The notes below the pieces were generated by a model. That model was given only the letters and a program-made list of their open reading frames with translations. It was not told the origin of the DNA and did no database searches. The position numbers and the translations under genes were made by a program. A DNA stretch of 18,003 bases from an uncultured Bacteroidales bacterium (lineage in GTDB: Bacteria > Bacteroidota > Bacteroidia > Bacteroidales > Bacteroidaceae), in the NCBI GenBank assembly GCA_937901185.1, contig CALCHR010000077.1, positions 1 to 18,003 of the forward strand. The letters are read 5' to 3'. Below are positions 1 to 8,520 of the stretch, in pieces. Positions within the stretch are counted from its first letter, which is position 1, and each line of letters begins with the position of its first letter.

Positions 1-60
1 CTTAGTAGTTACCGAATTTTTCCTAGTAGTTACCGAAATTCACCTAGCTTTTACCGAAGA
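1..60 (-). repeat. 21-bp tandem repeat array 1 (truncated by window edge)
   Basis: On the minus strand, units begin with TCGG at 57, 36 and 15, exactly 21 bp apart. Unit 1 (57-37) is degenerate, with TAAAA in place of the TAACT core and GCTAGG in place of ACTAGG. Unit 2 (36-16) has TAACT then ACTAGG. Unit 3 (15-1) has TAACT then ACTAAG and is cut by the window edge. The array is entered from a leader at about 89-58 that shares CTGATTTTCAGTA and CTTTTCTTCGG with the array at 11165. It sits directly behind the acyltransferase gene and points away from it. Function unknown. Confidence 0.9.
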
Positions 61-85
61 AAAGCTAAAAAATCAATACTGAAAA

Positions 86-1192
86 TCAGACCTTTAGGTA
101 GATGCGTTTCAGATGCAGGAACCACAAGAAACTCCAGCACACCATCACATAGCCAAAGGAGATGATTGCATAGGACCACTCTTGTGGAAAGAAGGCTGTT
201 GTTCCGCCAAAAATAGCCTCGGCCGTAAAACGGAAATCTATAAACTGCTGTGCCAAATAAATCGTAATAGAGTTTAGCCCTATGACCTGAAAGAAGTTTG
301 TACCCCAGCGCCAATTACAGATATCTATCACATAGTGGAACAATGCGAACAGCAGCAAGGAGATACCTCCCGTGATGCAAACAAAAGAACCAGTCCAAAG
401 ATTTTTATTGATAGGAAATACCACATCCCAAGCAAGAGCTATGAAGATAAGGAAAACTCCTATTCCGCTCATCCATAAGCAACTAATAACGCCTTTATTT
501 TGGCGCACCTGTTCACCGGCCTCTATCCCAAGCATAGCTGTACAAACTGCAGGCAACGTGGCCAGCAGGCCTTCGGGGTCATGAATGCCGTTGTGCAATA
601 CGCCCGGTAAAAGAAGCCTATCTATATAACTAACAATATTCCCCTCCATCGTAAAATTGCCGGCATCTGAATCCGGAGCATCTACCCAGCATAACAAGGC
701 CCAATAGCCTAGAAGGAGAAAAGCCATCACGCCCCAACGCTCACCACGTTTCAACCATGTAGTCAAAAGCGCTGCTGCCATCCAAGCCAAACCTATACGA
801 CCCAACACGCTGGCCAAGCGAAAGTGCTCTGCATCAAAATGCAGAGCACCATTATATAGCACCCCCAACAGCACCAGAATCAGTCCACGCTTCACAATAC
901 GAAGACGAATATCCGAAAGAGGGCATCCGGCAGCCACTTGTTTGGCAAAGGAAAAAGGAAAAGAGACTCCGGCTAGGAACAAGAAAAGGGGGAAGATGAG
1001 GTCGTAGGCTGTAAAACCATGCCAAGCCGGATGACCTAATTGCGCTGCAACAGCATCAGTAAAACTTCCCGGGTAAAGCCAACACAAACTTAGCAACAAA
1101 GCATCGCCACCCATTATGAAAAACATATCAAAGCCCCGTAACACATCCAGTGAGCGCAGGCGGACTTTGGGCTCTTGATTTGTGGTAACCAT
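86..1192 (-). CDS. Heparan-alpha-glucosaminide N-acetyltransferase-like membrane protein (NagX / DUF5009 type)
   Basis: A 368-residue polytopic inner-membrane protein with about ten hydrophobic segments. The N-terminus carries RLRSLDVLRGFDM (residues 11-23), the opening motif of the COG4299/DUF1624-like acyltransferases. It is followed by GHPAWHGFTAYDLIFPLFLF, which lines up with the human HGSNAT active-site stretch around His269; His54 here would be the acetyl-accepting residue. By family, such proteins pass acetyl from cytoplasmic acetyl-CoA across the membrane to an amino or hydroxyl sugar group; in Bacteroidales the substrate is not established, and cell-surface or host-glycan amino sugars are only guesses. 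It is the last gene of the minus-strand block, 30 bp behind the 184-residue gene. The C-terminus (LHLKRIYLKV) looks complete for the family. The TGA stop lies inside the leader of repeat array 1. Family call good, substrate unknown. Confidence 0.85.
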   Translation of the reverse strand: MVTTNQEPKVRLRSLDVLRGFDMFFIMGGDALLLSLCWLYPGSFTDAVAAQLGHPAWHGFTAYDLIFPLFLFLAGVSFPFSFAKQVAAGCPLSDIRLRIVKRGLILVLLGVLYNGALHFDAEHFRLASVLGRIGLAWMAAALLTTWLKRGERWGVMAFLLLGYWALLCWVDAPDSDAGNFTMEGNIVSYIDRLLLPGVLHNGIHDPEGLLATLPAVCTAMLGIEAGEQVRQNKGVISCLWMSGIGVFLIFIALAWDVVFPINKNLWTGSFVCITGGISLLLFALFHYVIDICNWRWGTNFFQVIGLNSITIYLAQQFIDFRFTAEAIFGGTTAFFPQEWSYAIISFGYVMVCWSFLWFLHLKRIYLKV

Positions 1193-1222
1193 AAACTTAG
1201 CAGTGGGTTTCTACTAGCAAAA

Positions 1223-1777
1223 CTATCTACAAGGTATTTCCTGGAACTTATAACCTAGGCGCTTCAACTCTATCGCGGCTCCTATGCGGAACATCACTTT
1301 ACAAGAGCGTGTAAATATATGAAAGGCCATAGGGCTTTGGGGTTCTATCTGCTCATGGCGAATCAGCATCACAGTTTTCTCTCCACAACGGCGCATCATC
1401 TCTTCCAAGCCTTTAGCCTCATAACCATCAGGCAGTAAACCCAGAATATCATATAGAATATGCTCATCCATATCATCAAATCCTTGAGAACCATAATAGG
1501 CAGAATAGGCTTGCTCATGACATTGTTCCCAATTCTTATCCCATCCATGTGCAACTGCCATACCTAAATAGCCGGCCCACGCAACAGAGACGGTTGGGTA
1601 GTCTGTAATCTGTGTAACAGCATCAGCAACATAGTGCGGCGCAAGTTCTTTCCATTGGCTATCAATATCTTCTGAAGAAAGCAATGTACCAGCTAGCTTA
1701 TTATAAGAAGTACAAAGTTGCAACAAGCATTCCTCTAACTTTTTTTCGAAACGGGATAGGATTTCTGGGTTCATCAT
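1223..1777 (-). CDS. Uncharacterised 184-residue protein
   Basis: I do not recognise a named family. The product is soluble and mildly acidic, with no signal peptide and no clear membrane helix, and is predicted mostly helical. An N-terminal stretch (about residues 8-30) could form a helix pair. A central aromatic region (AWAGYLGMAVAHGWDKNW, about 67-84) and a C-terminal half with paired cysteines and basic residues follow. There is no catalytic motif I can name. The gene starts with two successive Met codons, so the true start may be one codon later. It lies 26 bp behind the TPR gene and 30 bp before the acyltransferase, which suggests co-transcription. Codon use and spacing support a real gene. 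Confidence 0.75.
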   Translation of the reverse strand: MMNPEILSRFEKKLEECLLQLCTSYNKLAGTLLSSEDIDSQWKELAPHYVADAVTQITDYPTVSVAWAGYLGMAVAHGWDKNWEQCHEQAYSAYYGSQGFDDMDEHILYDILGLLPDGYEAKGLEEMMRRCGEKTVMLIRHEQIEPQSPMAFHIFTRSCKVMFRIGAAIELKRLGYKFQEIPCR

Positions 1778-1803
1778 ATAAATAATATATTAAAACTAAG
1801 ACT

Positions 1804-3210
1804 TTATTCACCAAATTCGGCATCTGCAGCAGCGTCATATTCAAAAGCAGAAAGCCCTGGATAAATTTCTCTAAAAAGATGTTGGGTCAAAGTTGGGTCT
1901 GCCTGGCAAGCTAGCATCAAAAACAGCTTATAGCCTGCCACATCTTTCAAATGATACATAGCCAAAGCTATATAAGGACAAAGATTAGGATATTCTGTTG
2001 TTAGCCTCATCAGAGATTTCCAAAGATCTTTTGCTAACAGATAACAAGCATGTTCACAGAGCAAAATAGCTACACGCTCCACCTGTTCACTCTGTAAGTT
2101 TGAAGAGTTCAACACTTCGGAGAGTAGTTCCAAAGAAAATTCGCGCTCTCCTTGTTCCAAACACAACTGAGCAGTCTGCAAACGCACATCCAATAAAGAG
2201 ACACCAAGAGAAAGTGTACGCAAAAGTGTTTCATACACCAGAGGATATTGCTGGCGACGAGCTTGTACACACGCCATTAAAGTCTTTATCCTTATACTAT
2301 CTTGAGCCATCTCGTGAGGACATTGTAGACCGGCCAAAGATAAATAAGTAGAAGCATCGTCCAATCTATCATTGGCAAGCAGTGCCTCACCCAATAACAA
2401 GAACACAATATAATCTGATGGACGATACACATAATATTCCTTTGCACACTCAATAGCCATATCTAATTGAGTTAGAGCTATTGCTGATTGAACCTTAATA
2501 CGCAGTGCATCTACAGATGTGGCATTTATAGCCAAAGCATAGTCACAACTATCAATAGCTTCTCTATAGGCTGCAATTCTATATTGCACTTGTGCCAATT
2601 GTGCCCATGAAACATTATCGTATGGGTTCACATCTAAAATACTTTCTAGAATCTTAATAGCAACCTCATATTGCCCCATCTGATAGTGACACTCTGCTGA
2701 CAGCTCCTGACAATGTAGATAATCCATATAACTACTAGGAACCTTTGAAGTCCAATTCAAAGAAGAAGCCCAATAGCCATAATCAAGATACAACTCTGCT
2801 ATTTCCACACAAACATCATAGTCTTCTGTAGAACAAATATTCCAATAATCCTGAAATATCTCTTCCGCAGCAACTGAATCTGATAGCATCAAACTATATT
2901 CTGCTAAAAACATTTTGACACCACGAGAATCTTGGTTAGGAAGTGCATAGACCAAAGATAAGCCTTCTGCAATATTACCTTCTTCCTTTAAGGCATAGGC
3001 TTGTGCCAAAAGAACATCTTCATTATCTGGATGTAAACGTAATGCATGACGCAAACAAGTCTCTGCATCATAGCCCCTACCCTTTTGGAGATAATAGTCC
3101 ATCACATCCAAAAGATCTAAAGCTTCCATATAAAAAGAGGAGCCATTAGCTTTAATATTTTCCTCATACATGGAAACAAGTTCCTTTATTCTTCCATTTG
3201 ACCTAGCCAT
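1804..3210 (-). CDS. Tetratricopeptide-repeat protein
   Basis: A 468-residue, acidic, alpha-helical protein without signal peptide or membrane segment, so probably cytoplasmic. Several 34-residue TPR-like units are visible, for example around 48-80 (AETCLRHALRLHPDNEDVLL), 175-207 (YEVAIKILESILDVNPYD), 208-241 (YREAIDSCDYALAINATS) and 242-290. TPR arrays form a superhelical groove that binds partner proteins; the partner here is unknown. The C-terminal third has weaker repeats and ends in an acidic tail. It follows glnS after 64 bp that contain a hairpin with a U-rich tail, so its transcription may be separately tuned. It precedes the 184-residue gene by 26 bp. The fold call is firm, the role is not. 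Confidence 0.85.
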   Translation of the reverse strand: MARSNGRIKELVSMYEENIKANGSSFYMEALDLLDVMDYYLQKGRGYDAETCLRHALRLHPDNEDVLLAQAYALKEEGNIAEGLSLVYALPNQDSRGVKMFLAEYSLMLSDSVAAEEIFQDYWNICSTEDYDVCVEIAELYLDYGYWASSLNWTSKVPSSYMDYLHCQELSAECHYQMGQYEVAIKILESILDVNPYDNVSWAQLAQVQYRIAAYREAIDSCDYALAINATSVDALRIKVQSAIALTQLDMAIECAKEYYVYRPSDYIVFLLLGEALLANDRLDDASTYLSLAGLQCPHEMAQDSIRIKTLMACVQARRQQYPLVYETLLRTLSLGVSLLDVRLQTAQLCLEQGEREFSLELLSEVLNSSNLQSEQVERVAILLCEHACYLLAKDLWKSLMRLTTEYPNLCPYIALAMYHLKDVAGYKLFLMLACQADPTLTQHLFREIYPGLSAFEYDAAADAEFGE

Positions 3211-3223
3211 TCACTTTCCCATT

Positions 3224-3261
3224 AAGAAAAAGAAGAGACGAACATTAAATATGTCGCCTCT
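3224..3261 (-). terminator. Possible intrinsic terminator / attenuator after glnS
   Basis: Reading the minus strand, arms AGAGGCGACAT (3261-3251) and ATGTTCGTCTCT (3245-3234) pair through about 11 positions with one bulged T and one G-U pair around a five-base loop. TCTTTTTCTT (3233-3224) follows. It falls between glnS and the TPR gene, whose start is only 14 bp beyond, so it would attenuate rather than end transcription unless another promoter lies in glnS. Confidence 0.5.
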
Positions 3262-3274
3262 CCCTTATGTAATT

Positions 3275-4972
3275 TTATTTTTTAGTCCAACTATCTTTAA
3301 GGCCTACTGTTTTATTAAAGACTGGATGGTTGGGCGAAAAATTCTTATCATATGTAAAATAGCCTATACGCTGAAATTGCAGATATCTATTATCAGTATG
3401 CTCTATTGCATAAGGCTCTATATAGCAATCTGTCAACACTTGCAGAGATTCCGGATTAAGGAGTTCTCGGAAATCTCGTTCATCTGCTGAAGGATTTTCA
3501 ACGGAGAATAGTCTATCGTAAAGTCGAACCTCTGCTTTTACACAATGGTTCACGCTCAACCAATGCAAGGTACCTTTAACCTTACGATTTGCGCCCTCCA
3601 TTCCGCTTTTACTTTCGGGATCATATTCACAATAAATTTCCTCAATCACTCCATCTTCAGATTTCTTGCAACCGGTACATTTTACAATATAGGCATTTTT
3701 CAAACGCACTTCCTTACCCGGCACCATACGGAAGAATTTTTTCGGTGCATCTTCCATAAAGTCCTCGCGCTCAATCCACAATTCTCGGCTGAAAGTAAGC
3801 ATATGTGTGCCTTCAGCTTCATTTTCCGGATTATTTACAGCCTCGACTTCTTCTGTCTGATTCTCTGGATAATTAGTAATGATAAGTTTTACAGGATTAA
3901 GCACAGCAGAAACTCTCAAAGCTCTGGCATTTAAGTCCTCGCGCACTGCTGCTTCAAGCATGGCATAGTCATTCAAAGCCTCAAACTTAGTATAGCCTAT
4001 CATATCAATAAACTTACGAATAGCTTCTGGTGAATATCCACGACGACGTAAACCACAAACTGTTGGCATACGAGGATCATCCCAACCATCTACTAATTTC
4101 TCTTGAACCAGTGCTAACAATTTACGCTTACTCATCACTGTATAAGTTAAATTTAAGCGATTAAACTCATACTGACGAGGACGATTATCTTCCAAATCTT
4201 TACCACCCTTAAGTTCATCTACAAAATAGTCATACAAAGGACGATGAGGAACAAACTCCAATGTACATATAGAATGGGTCACACCTTCAAAATAGTCACT
4301 TTGACCATGTGCGAAGTCATACATAGGATATGCTTTCCACTTACTTCCCGTACGATGGTGTTCCTTATTTATAATTCTATAGATAATCGGATCACGGAAA
4401 TGCATATTAGGATTGGCCATGTCGATTTTAGCTCTTAAAACCATAGAACCCTCAGGCAACTCTCCACTATTCATCTTTTCAAAGAGAGCCAAACTTTCCT
4501 CCACTGGGCGATCACGATAAGGGCTAGGTTTTCCTGGCTGAGTTGGCGTTCCTTTTTGTTCTGCAATAAGTTCGCTACTCTGCTCATCCACATAAGCCTT
4601 ATTTTCTTTAATCAACTGTACAGCAAAATCCCAAAGTTGTTGAAAATAGTCTGAAGCATGATATATATTTCCCCACTTAAAGCCCAACCATTGTATATCC
4701 TGCTTAATTGCTTCTACATATTCTGTATCCTCTTTCTCTGGATTAGTGTCATCCAAACGCAAATTACACACACCTCCAAACTTTTCAGCAATACCAAAGT
4801 CCATACAAATGGCTTTTGCATGACCAATATGAAGATAGCCATTAGGTTCTGGCGGGAAACGAGTTTGCAAACGACCAGAATTTTTTCCGGCTTGTAAATC
4901 AGACTCTACAATTTGCTCTATAAAGTTCAAATTCTTTTTTTCCTTAACTTCCAAAGTTTGATTTTCTGACAT
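3275..4972 (-). CDS. glnS: Glutaminyl-tRNA synthetase (GlnRS)
   Basis: This class I aminoacyl-tRNA synthetase charges tRNA-Gln with glutamine using ATP in the cytoplasm. The 565-residue length matches bacterial GlnRS (E. coli 554). The Rossmann-fold start carries RFPPEPNGYLHIGHAKAI with HIGH at 48-51. The KMSKS-equivalent is VMSKRK at 279-284, as in other GlnRS. The specificity region is intact (YPMYDFAHGQSDYFEGVTHS, 215-234) and the C-terminal beta-barrel anticodon-binding domains follow from about 350. An oddity is C432-x2-C435 with C448 in the beta-barrel, which could hold a metal, though a fourth ligand is not obvious. The gene starts 8 bp after the recQ stop, so it is almost certainly co-transcribed with recQ. 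A GlnRS means at least some Gln-tRNA is made directly rather than by GatCAB. Confidence 0.97.
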   Translation of the reverse strand: MSENQTLEVKEKKNLNFIEQIVESDLQAGKNSGRLQTRFPPEPNGYLHIGHAKAICMDFGIAEKFGGVCNLRLDDTNPEKEDTEYVEAIKQDIQWLGFKWGNIYHASDYFQQLWDFAVQLIKENKAYVDEQSSELIAEQKGTPTQPGKPSPYRDRPVEESLALFEKMNSGELPEGSMVLRAKIDMANPNMHFRDPIIYRIINKEHHRTGSKWKAYPMYDFAHGQSDYFEGVTHSICTLEFVPHRPLYDYFVDELKGGKDLEDNRPRQYEFNRLNLTYTVMSKRKLLALVQEKLVDGWDDPRMPTVCGLRRRGYSPEAIRKFIDMIGYTKFEALNDYAMLEAAVREDLNARALRVSAVLNPVKLIITNYPENQTEEVEAVNNPENEAEGTHMLTFSRELWIEREDFMEDAPKKFFRMVPGKEVRLKNAYIVKCTGCKKSEDGVIEEIYCEYDPESKSGMEGANRKVKGTLHWLSVNHCVKAEVRLYDRLFSVENPSADERDFRELLNPESLQVLTDCYIEPYAIEHTDNRYLQFQRIGYFTYDKNFSPNHPVFNKTVGLKDSWTKK

Positions 4973-4980
4973 ATGTATTT

Positions 4981-7161
4981 TTAGTTAGCTAGTTCTGATA
5001 TAAATTTAATTCTTACTAGGCGAATTTCTTCTTCGCTATATTCATTTCCTAATTCATCAATAGCTTCTTCGAGATCATCTGTATCAGATTCCTTAAAATA
5101 TTGATAGATATCAAATATATGGTCTTCATCCATCACTTCTTCTAAGAAATAATCAATATTTATTTTAGTACCAGAATACACTATTGTTTCTATTTCATCC
5201 AGTAGTTCTTCAAACTCAATACCCTTTGATACAGCAATATCATCTAAAGCTACTTTTCTATCAATACTGTGGATAATGCTTACTTTAATCTTTGATTTAT
5301 TGGCAACCGTTCTAATTCTTAAATCTTCTGGACGTTCTATATCATTTTCTTCACAATGACGTTTGATAAGTTCACAGAAATTTTCTCCATAGCGTTTTGC
5401 CTTTCCTGCACCTACCCCTGGAATATTTTGTAATTCATCTATTGTTTGAGGATAAATAGTAGCCATAGCTTCTAAAGAACCATCTTGAAAAATCACATAT
5501 GGAGGTACATCTAATTCTTTAGACATACGTTTGCGAAGATCTTTCAACATCTGATAAAGAGCTGGGTCTACTGCACATGAAGCTCCGCTTTGCATTGGAG
5601 CTATCATATCCTCTTCATCAAAATCTTTATCTTCCACTATCTTAAAAGGTACAGGGTTCTTCAAAAATTGGTGGCCATCTTTGGTTACTTTAAGTACTCC
5701 ATAATTGTCCACATCTTTTTCTAAATAACCGGCGATAAGCGCTTGACGAATAACTGCATTCCATATTTTATCGTTATCATCTTCTGCGCATCCAAAGGTG
5801 TCAAGATCATCATGCTTATGGGCCAAGATTTCTTCCGACTCTTTTCCCATCAAGACATCTTTTATATACTCATCTCTAAAATTCTCCTTTGTAGCCAATA
5901 TTGTTTTTATAACTTTACACAAATGCGATTTTGCTTCCACTTGATTTTTCGGATTTAAACAATTATCACAACTTCCACAATTATCTTCTGCGTAACTTTC
6001 GCCGAAGTAATGTAATAATAATTTTCTACGGCAAACAGAAGATTCTGCATAAGCCGCTGTTTCCTTCAATAGCTGTCGGCCAATATCTTGCTCTGCCACA
6101 GGCTTTCCTTCCATAAATTTTTCTAATTTCTGGAGGTCTTTATAAGAATAGAAAGCCACACAGAGTCCTTCTCCGCCATCACGTCCTGCACGTCCAGTTT
6201 CTTGATAGTAACCTTCAAGACTTTTGGGTATATCATAATGAATTACAAATCTCACATCAGGTTTGTCTATACCCATTCCAAATGCTATTGTAGCTACAAT
6301 AACATCTATTTTTTCCATCAAAAAATCATCCTGCACTTTTGAACGAGTAGCAGAATCCATACCGGCATGATATGCATCAGCCGTAATTTCATTGGTCTTA
6401 AGTACCTCTGCTAGTTCTTCAACTTTCTTACGGCTTAAGCAATAAATAATACCGCTGCGACCAGAATGTTGTTTTATAAATTTTATTATGTCTTTATCTA
6501 CATTTTTTGTTTTCGGACGTACTTCGTAATAAAGATTAGGACGATTAAAAGAACTCTTATATTCTATAGCATCTACAATACCCAAATTCTTTTTGATATC
6601 TGTCCTCACCTTTTCTGTTGCTGTTGCTGTCAAAGCAATAACCGGAGCGTTTCCTATCTCATTGATGATTGGACGTATTTTTCTATATTCTGGTCTAAAA
6701 TCGTGTCCCCATTCAGAGATACAATGTGCCTCATCTATAGCATAGAATGATATCTTGATACTACGTAAAAAGTCTACATTTTCCTCTTTTGTCAACGACT
6801 CTGGGGCAACATATAATAATTTTGTTTTTCCAGATAGAATATCCGATTTTACTTTATCTATTGCAGCTTTATTAAGTGATGAATTGATAAAATGAGCAAC
6901 ACCATCTTCTTCTCCCATGTGCCGTATAGCATCTACTTGGTTTTTCATCAAAGCAATGAGAGGAGAAATTACAATTGCGGTGCCTTCCATTAACAAAGAG
7001 GGTAACTGATAGCACAAAGACTTACCCCCTCCTGTAGGCATTAGGACAAAAACATTTTTACCCTCTAAGAGAGTCTTTACAATGGCTTCTTGATTTATCT
7101 TGAACTTATCAAAGCCAAAATACCGTTTCAGTTCCTCACGCAGATTATATTCTTCCTTCAT
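4981..7161 (-). CDS. recQ: ATP-dependent DNA helicase RecQ
   Basis: A 3'-5' superfamily 2 DNA helicase for recombinational repair and fork processing. In order: Walker A MPTGGGKS (41-48); DEAH box at 143-146 within AIDEAHCISEWGHDFRPEY; motif III region ALTATAT (176-182); motifs V-VI FGMGIDKPDV to QETGRAGRDG (294-329); the RecQ-C-terminal zinc site C377, C395, C398, C401; a winged-helix region to about 510; and an HRDC domain at about 533-605 (helix-hairpin-like NIPGVGAGKAKRYG). A further acidic extension runs from 606 to 726. At 726 residues it is longer than the E. coli protein (about 610), and the extra tail resembles the C-terminal helix-turn-helix found on many Bacteroidota and Firmicutes RecQ proteins. 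It is separated from clpX by 126 bp with a possible promoter, and is followed by glnS after 8 bp. Confidence 0.97.
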   Translation of the reverse strand: MKEEYNLREELKRYFGFDKFKINQEAIVKTLLEGKNVFVLMPTGGGKSLCYQLPSLLMEGTAIVISPLIALMKNQVDAIRHMGEEDGVAHFINSSLNKAAIDKVKSDILSGKTKLLYVAPESLTKEENVDFLRSIKISFYAIDEAHCISEWGHDFRPEYRKIRPIINEIGNAPVIALTATATEKVRTDIKKNLGIVDAIEYKSSFNRPNLYYEVRPKTKNVDKDIIKFIKQHSGRSGIIYCLSRKKVEELAEVLKTNEITADAYHAGMDSATRSKVQDDFLMEKIDVIVATIAFGMGIDKPDVRFVIHYDIPKSLEGYYQETGRAGRDGGEGLCVAFYSYKDLQKLEKFMEGKPVAEQDIGRQLLKETAAYAESSVCRRKLLLHYFGESYAEDNCGSCDNCLNPKNQVEAKSHLCKVIKTILATKENFRDEYIKDVLMGKESEEILAHKHDDLDTFGCAEDDNDKIWNAVIRQALIAGYLEKDVDNYGVLKVTKDGHQFLKNPVPFKIVEDKDFDEEDMIAPMQSGASCAVDPALYQMLKDLRKRMSKELDVPPYVIFQDGSLEAMATIYPQTIDELQNIPGVGAGKAKRYGENFCELIKRHCEENDIERPEDLRIRTVANKSKIKVSIIHSIDRKVALDDIAVSKGIEFEELLDEIETIVYSGTKINIDYFLEEVMDEDHIFDIYQYFKESDTDDLEEAIDELGNEYSEEEIRLVRIKFISELAN

Positions 7162-7208
7162 ACTTTTGATAGATTAGAGTCGCGAACACAAGGAATTCAA
7201 GATTGGTT

Positions 7209-7241
7209 CAAAGTATAACTTAGTACAACTTGAAAAACAAA
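7209..7241 (-). promoter_or_regulatory. Possible recQ promoter (Bacteroides type)
   Basis: On the minus strand, TTTG (7241-7238) is followed after 21 bp by ATACTTTG (7216-7209). The second box keeps TTTG but lacks the leading TA of the TAnnTTTG consensus. Start of transcription would lie near 7203, about 40 nt before the recQ ATG. It would allow recQ-glnS expression apart from the clp genes. Confidence 0.4.
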
Positions 7242-7287
7242 ATTATAATAAGTTTCTAATCTAAGCAATATTTTCTAAAAAATATTT

Positions 7288-8520
7288 TTATTTTTTCAAA
7301 TTATTTCTATCAAATTCATCCTTGGCATATTCCAGTGTCACCTCAAATTCTTTTTTATCTGAAGACGGAATTTCATACATTGCATTCATCATGATGCTTT
7401 CTACAATGGAGCGCAATCCACGAGCACCCAATTTGTATTCAACAGCCTTATCTACGATAAAATCCAAGGCCTCGGTTGAGAATGTCAGTTTAACTCCATC
7501 AAGTTCAAACAATCTGATATACTGACGTACTATAGAATTTTTAGGTTCTGTAAGAATATTTCTTAAGGTTGTTTTATCCAACGGATTTAGATAAGTCAAC
7601 ACCGGCAATCGACCAATAATCTCCGGAATCAGACCAAAGGTCTTCAGGTCCATCGGTTCAACATATTGTATTAGGTTATCAGGCTCTATCCGCATGGTAT
7701 TGCGCACAGAGTTATAACCCACAACATGTGTATTTAGGCGCTGAGCTATTTTTTTCTCAATACCATCAAATGCACCGCCACAAATAAATAAGATATTTTT
7801 TGTATCTACCTGGATATAATTTTGATCCGGATGTTTGCGTCCGCCTTTTGGAGGAACATTTACCACTGTGCCTTCCAGTAATTTCAGCATACCTTGCTGA
7901 ACGCCTTCGCCACTCACATCTCTCGTGATGGATGGGTTGTCGCTTTTGCGAGCTATCTTGTCTATCTCATCGATAAAGACAATACCTCTCTCAGCCTTTT
8001 CTACATCATAGTCGGCTACCTGTAAAAGTCGGGAAAGTATACTCTCCACATCCTCACCCACATAGCCGGCTTCTGTAAATACTGTTGCATCCACTATTGT
8101 GAAAGGCACGTCCAACATCTTTGCAATGGTCTTTGCCAAAAGAGTTTTTCCGGTACCGGTAGAGCCTACCATCACAATGTTAGACTTTTCTATCTCGACT
8201 TCGTTTGTATCTGAATCTTTCTCATACAATCTTTTATAATGATTGTAGACAGAAACTGCCATATAGCGCTTAGCTACATCCTGCCCTATCACATATTGGT
8301 CAAGATATGCCTTTATCTCCATCGGCTTAGGCACTTTCTCCAATTTGACAGTCCCCCTTTTATTTTTCCTCTGATTGGTCTTGATGGGGATTGCCTCTTC
8401 TAAGATGTCATAAGCCTGGCGCACGCAAGCATCACAGATATGAGCTCCGAGACCAGAAACGAGCAAGCTCACTTCGTTTTCGGCTCGGCCGCAGAAGGAA
8501 CAATTCTTTTTACCTTTCAT
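7288..8520 (-). CDS. clpX: ClpX, ATPase subunit of the ClpXP protease
   Basis: An AAA+ unfoldase that recognises tagged or damaged proteins, unfolds them with ATP and threads them into ClpP. The N-terminal zinc domain has C7, C10, C29 and C32. Walker A is GSTGTGKT (119-126) and Walker B VFIDEID (181-187). Pore-1 loop GYVG is at 152-155, the RKH loop at 228-230, the arginine finger region IGRLPV at 302-307 and sensor-2 GARGL at 365-369. Length of 410 is usual. The loop that docks on ClpP, IGF in E. coli, reads V267-G268-Y269 here. Its ATG overlaps the clpP stop by four bases (ATGA), so the two are translationally coupled. Confidence 0.98.
   Translation of the reverse strand: MKGKKNCSFCGRAENEVSLLVSGLGAHICDACVRQAYDILEEAIPIKTNQRKNKRGTVKLEKVPKPMEIKAYLDQYVIGQDVAKRYMAVSVYNHYKRLYEKDSDTNEVEIEKSNIVMVGSTGTGKTLLAKTIAKMLDVPFTIVDATVFTEAGYVGEDVESILSRLLQVADYDVEKAERGIVFIDEIDKIARKSDNPSITRDVSGEGVQQGMLKLLEGTVVNVPPKGGRKHPDQNYIQVDTKNILFICGGAFDGIEKKIAQRLNTHVVGYNSVRNTMRIEPDNLIQYVEPMDLKTFGLIPEIIGRLPVLTYLNPLDKTTLRNILTEPKNSIVRQYIRLFELDGVKLTFSTEALDFIVDKAVEYKLGARGLRSIVESIMMNAMYEIPSSDKKEFEVTLEYAKDEFDRNNLKK

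Noticed and set aside
4981..7161. recQ as part of a defence island
   Set aside because: It is an ordinary repair RecQ in the common clp-recQ setting, with no defence genes beside it.
7267..7286. Terminator after clpX
   Set aside because: AATATTTT/AAAATATT is a perfect 8-bp stem but all A/T, and its T-run lies on the plus strand, where no gene ends.
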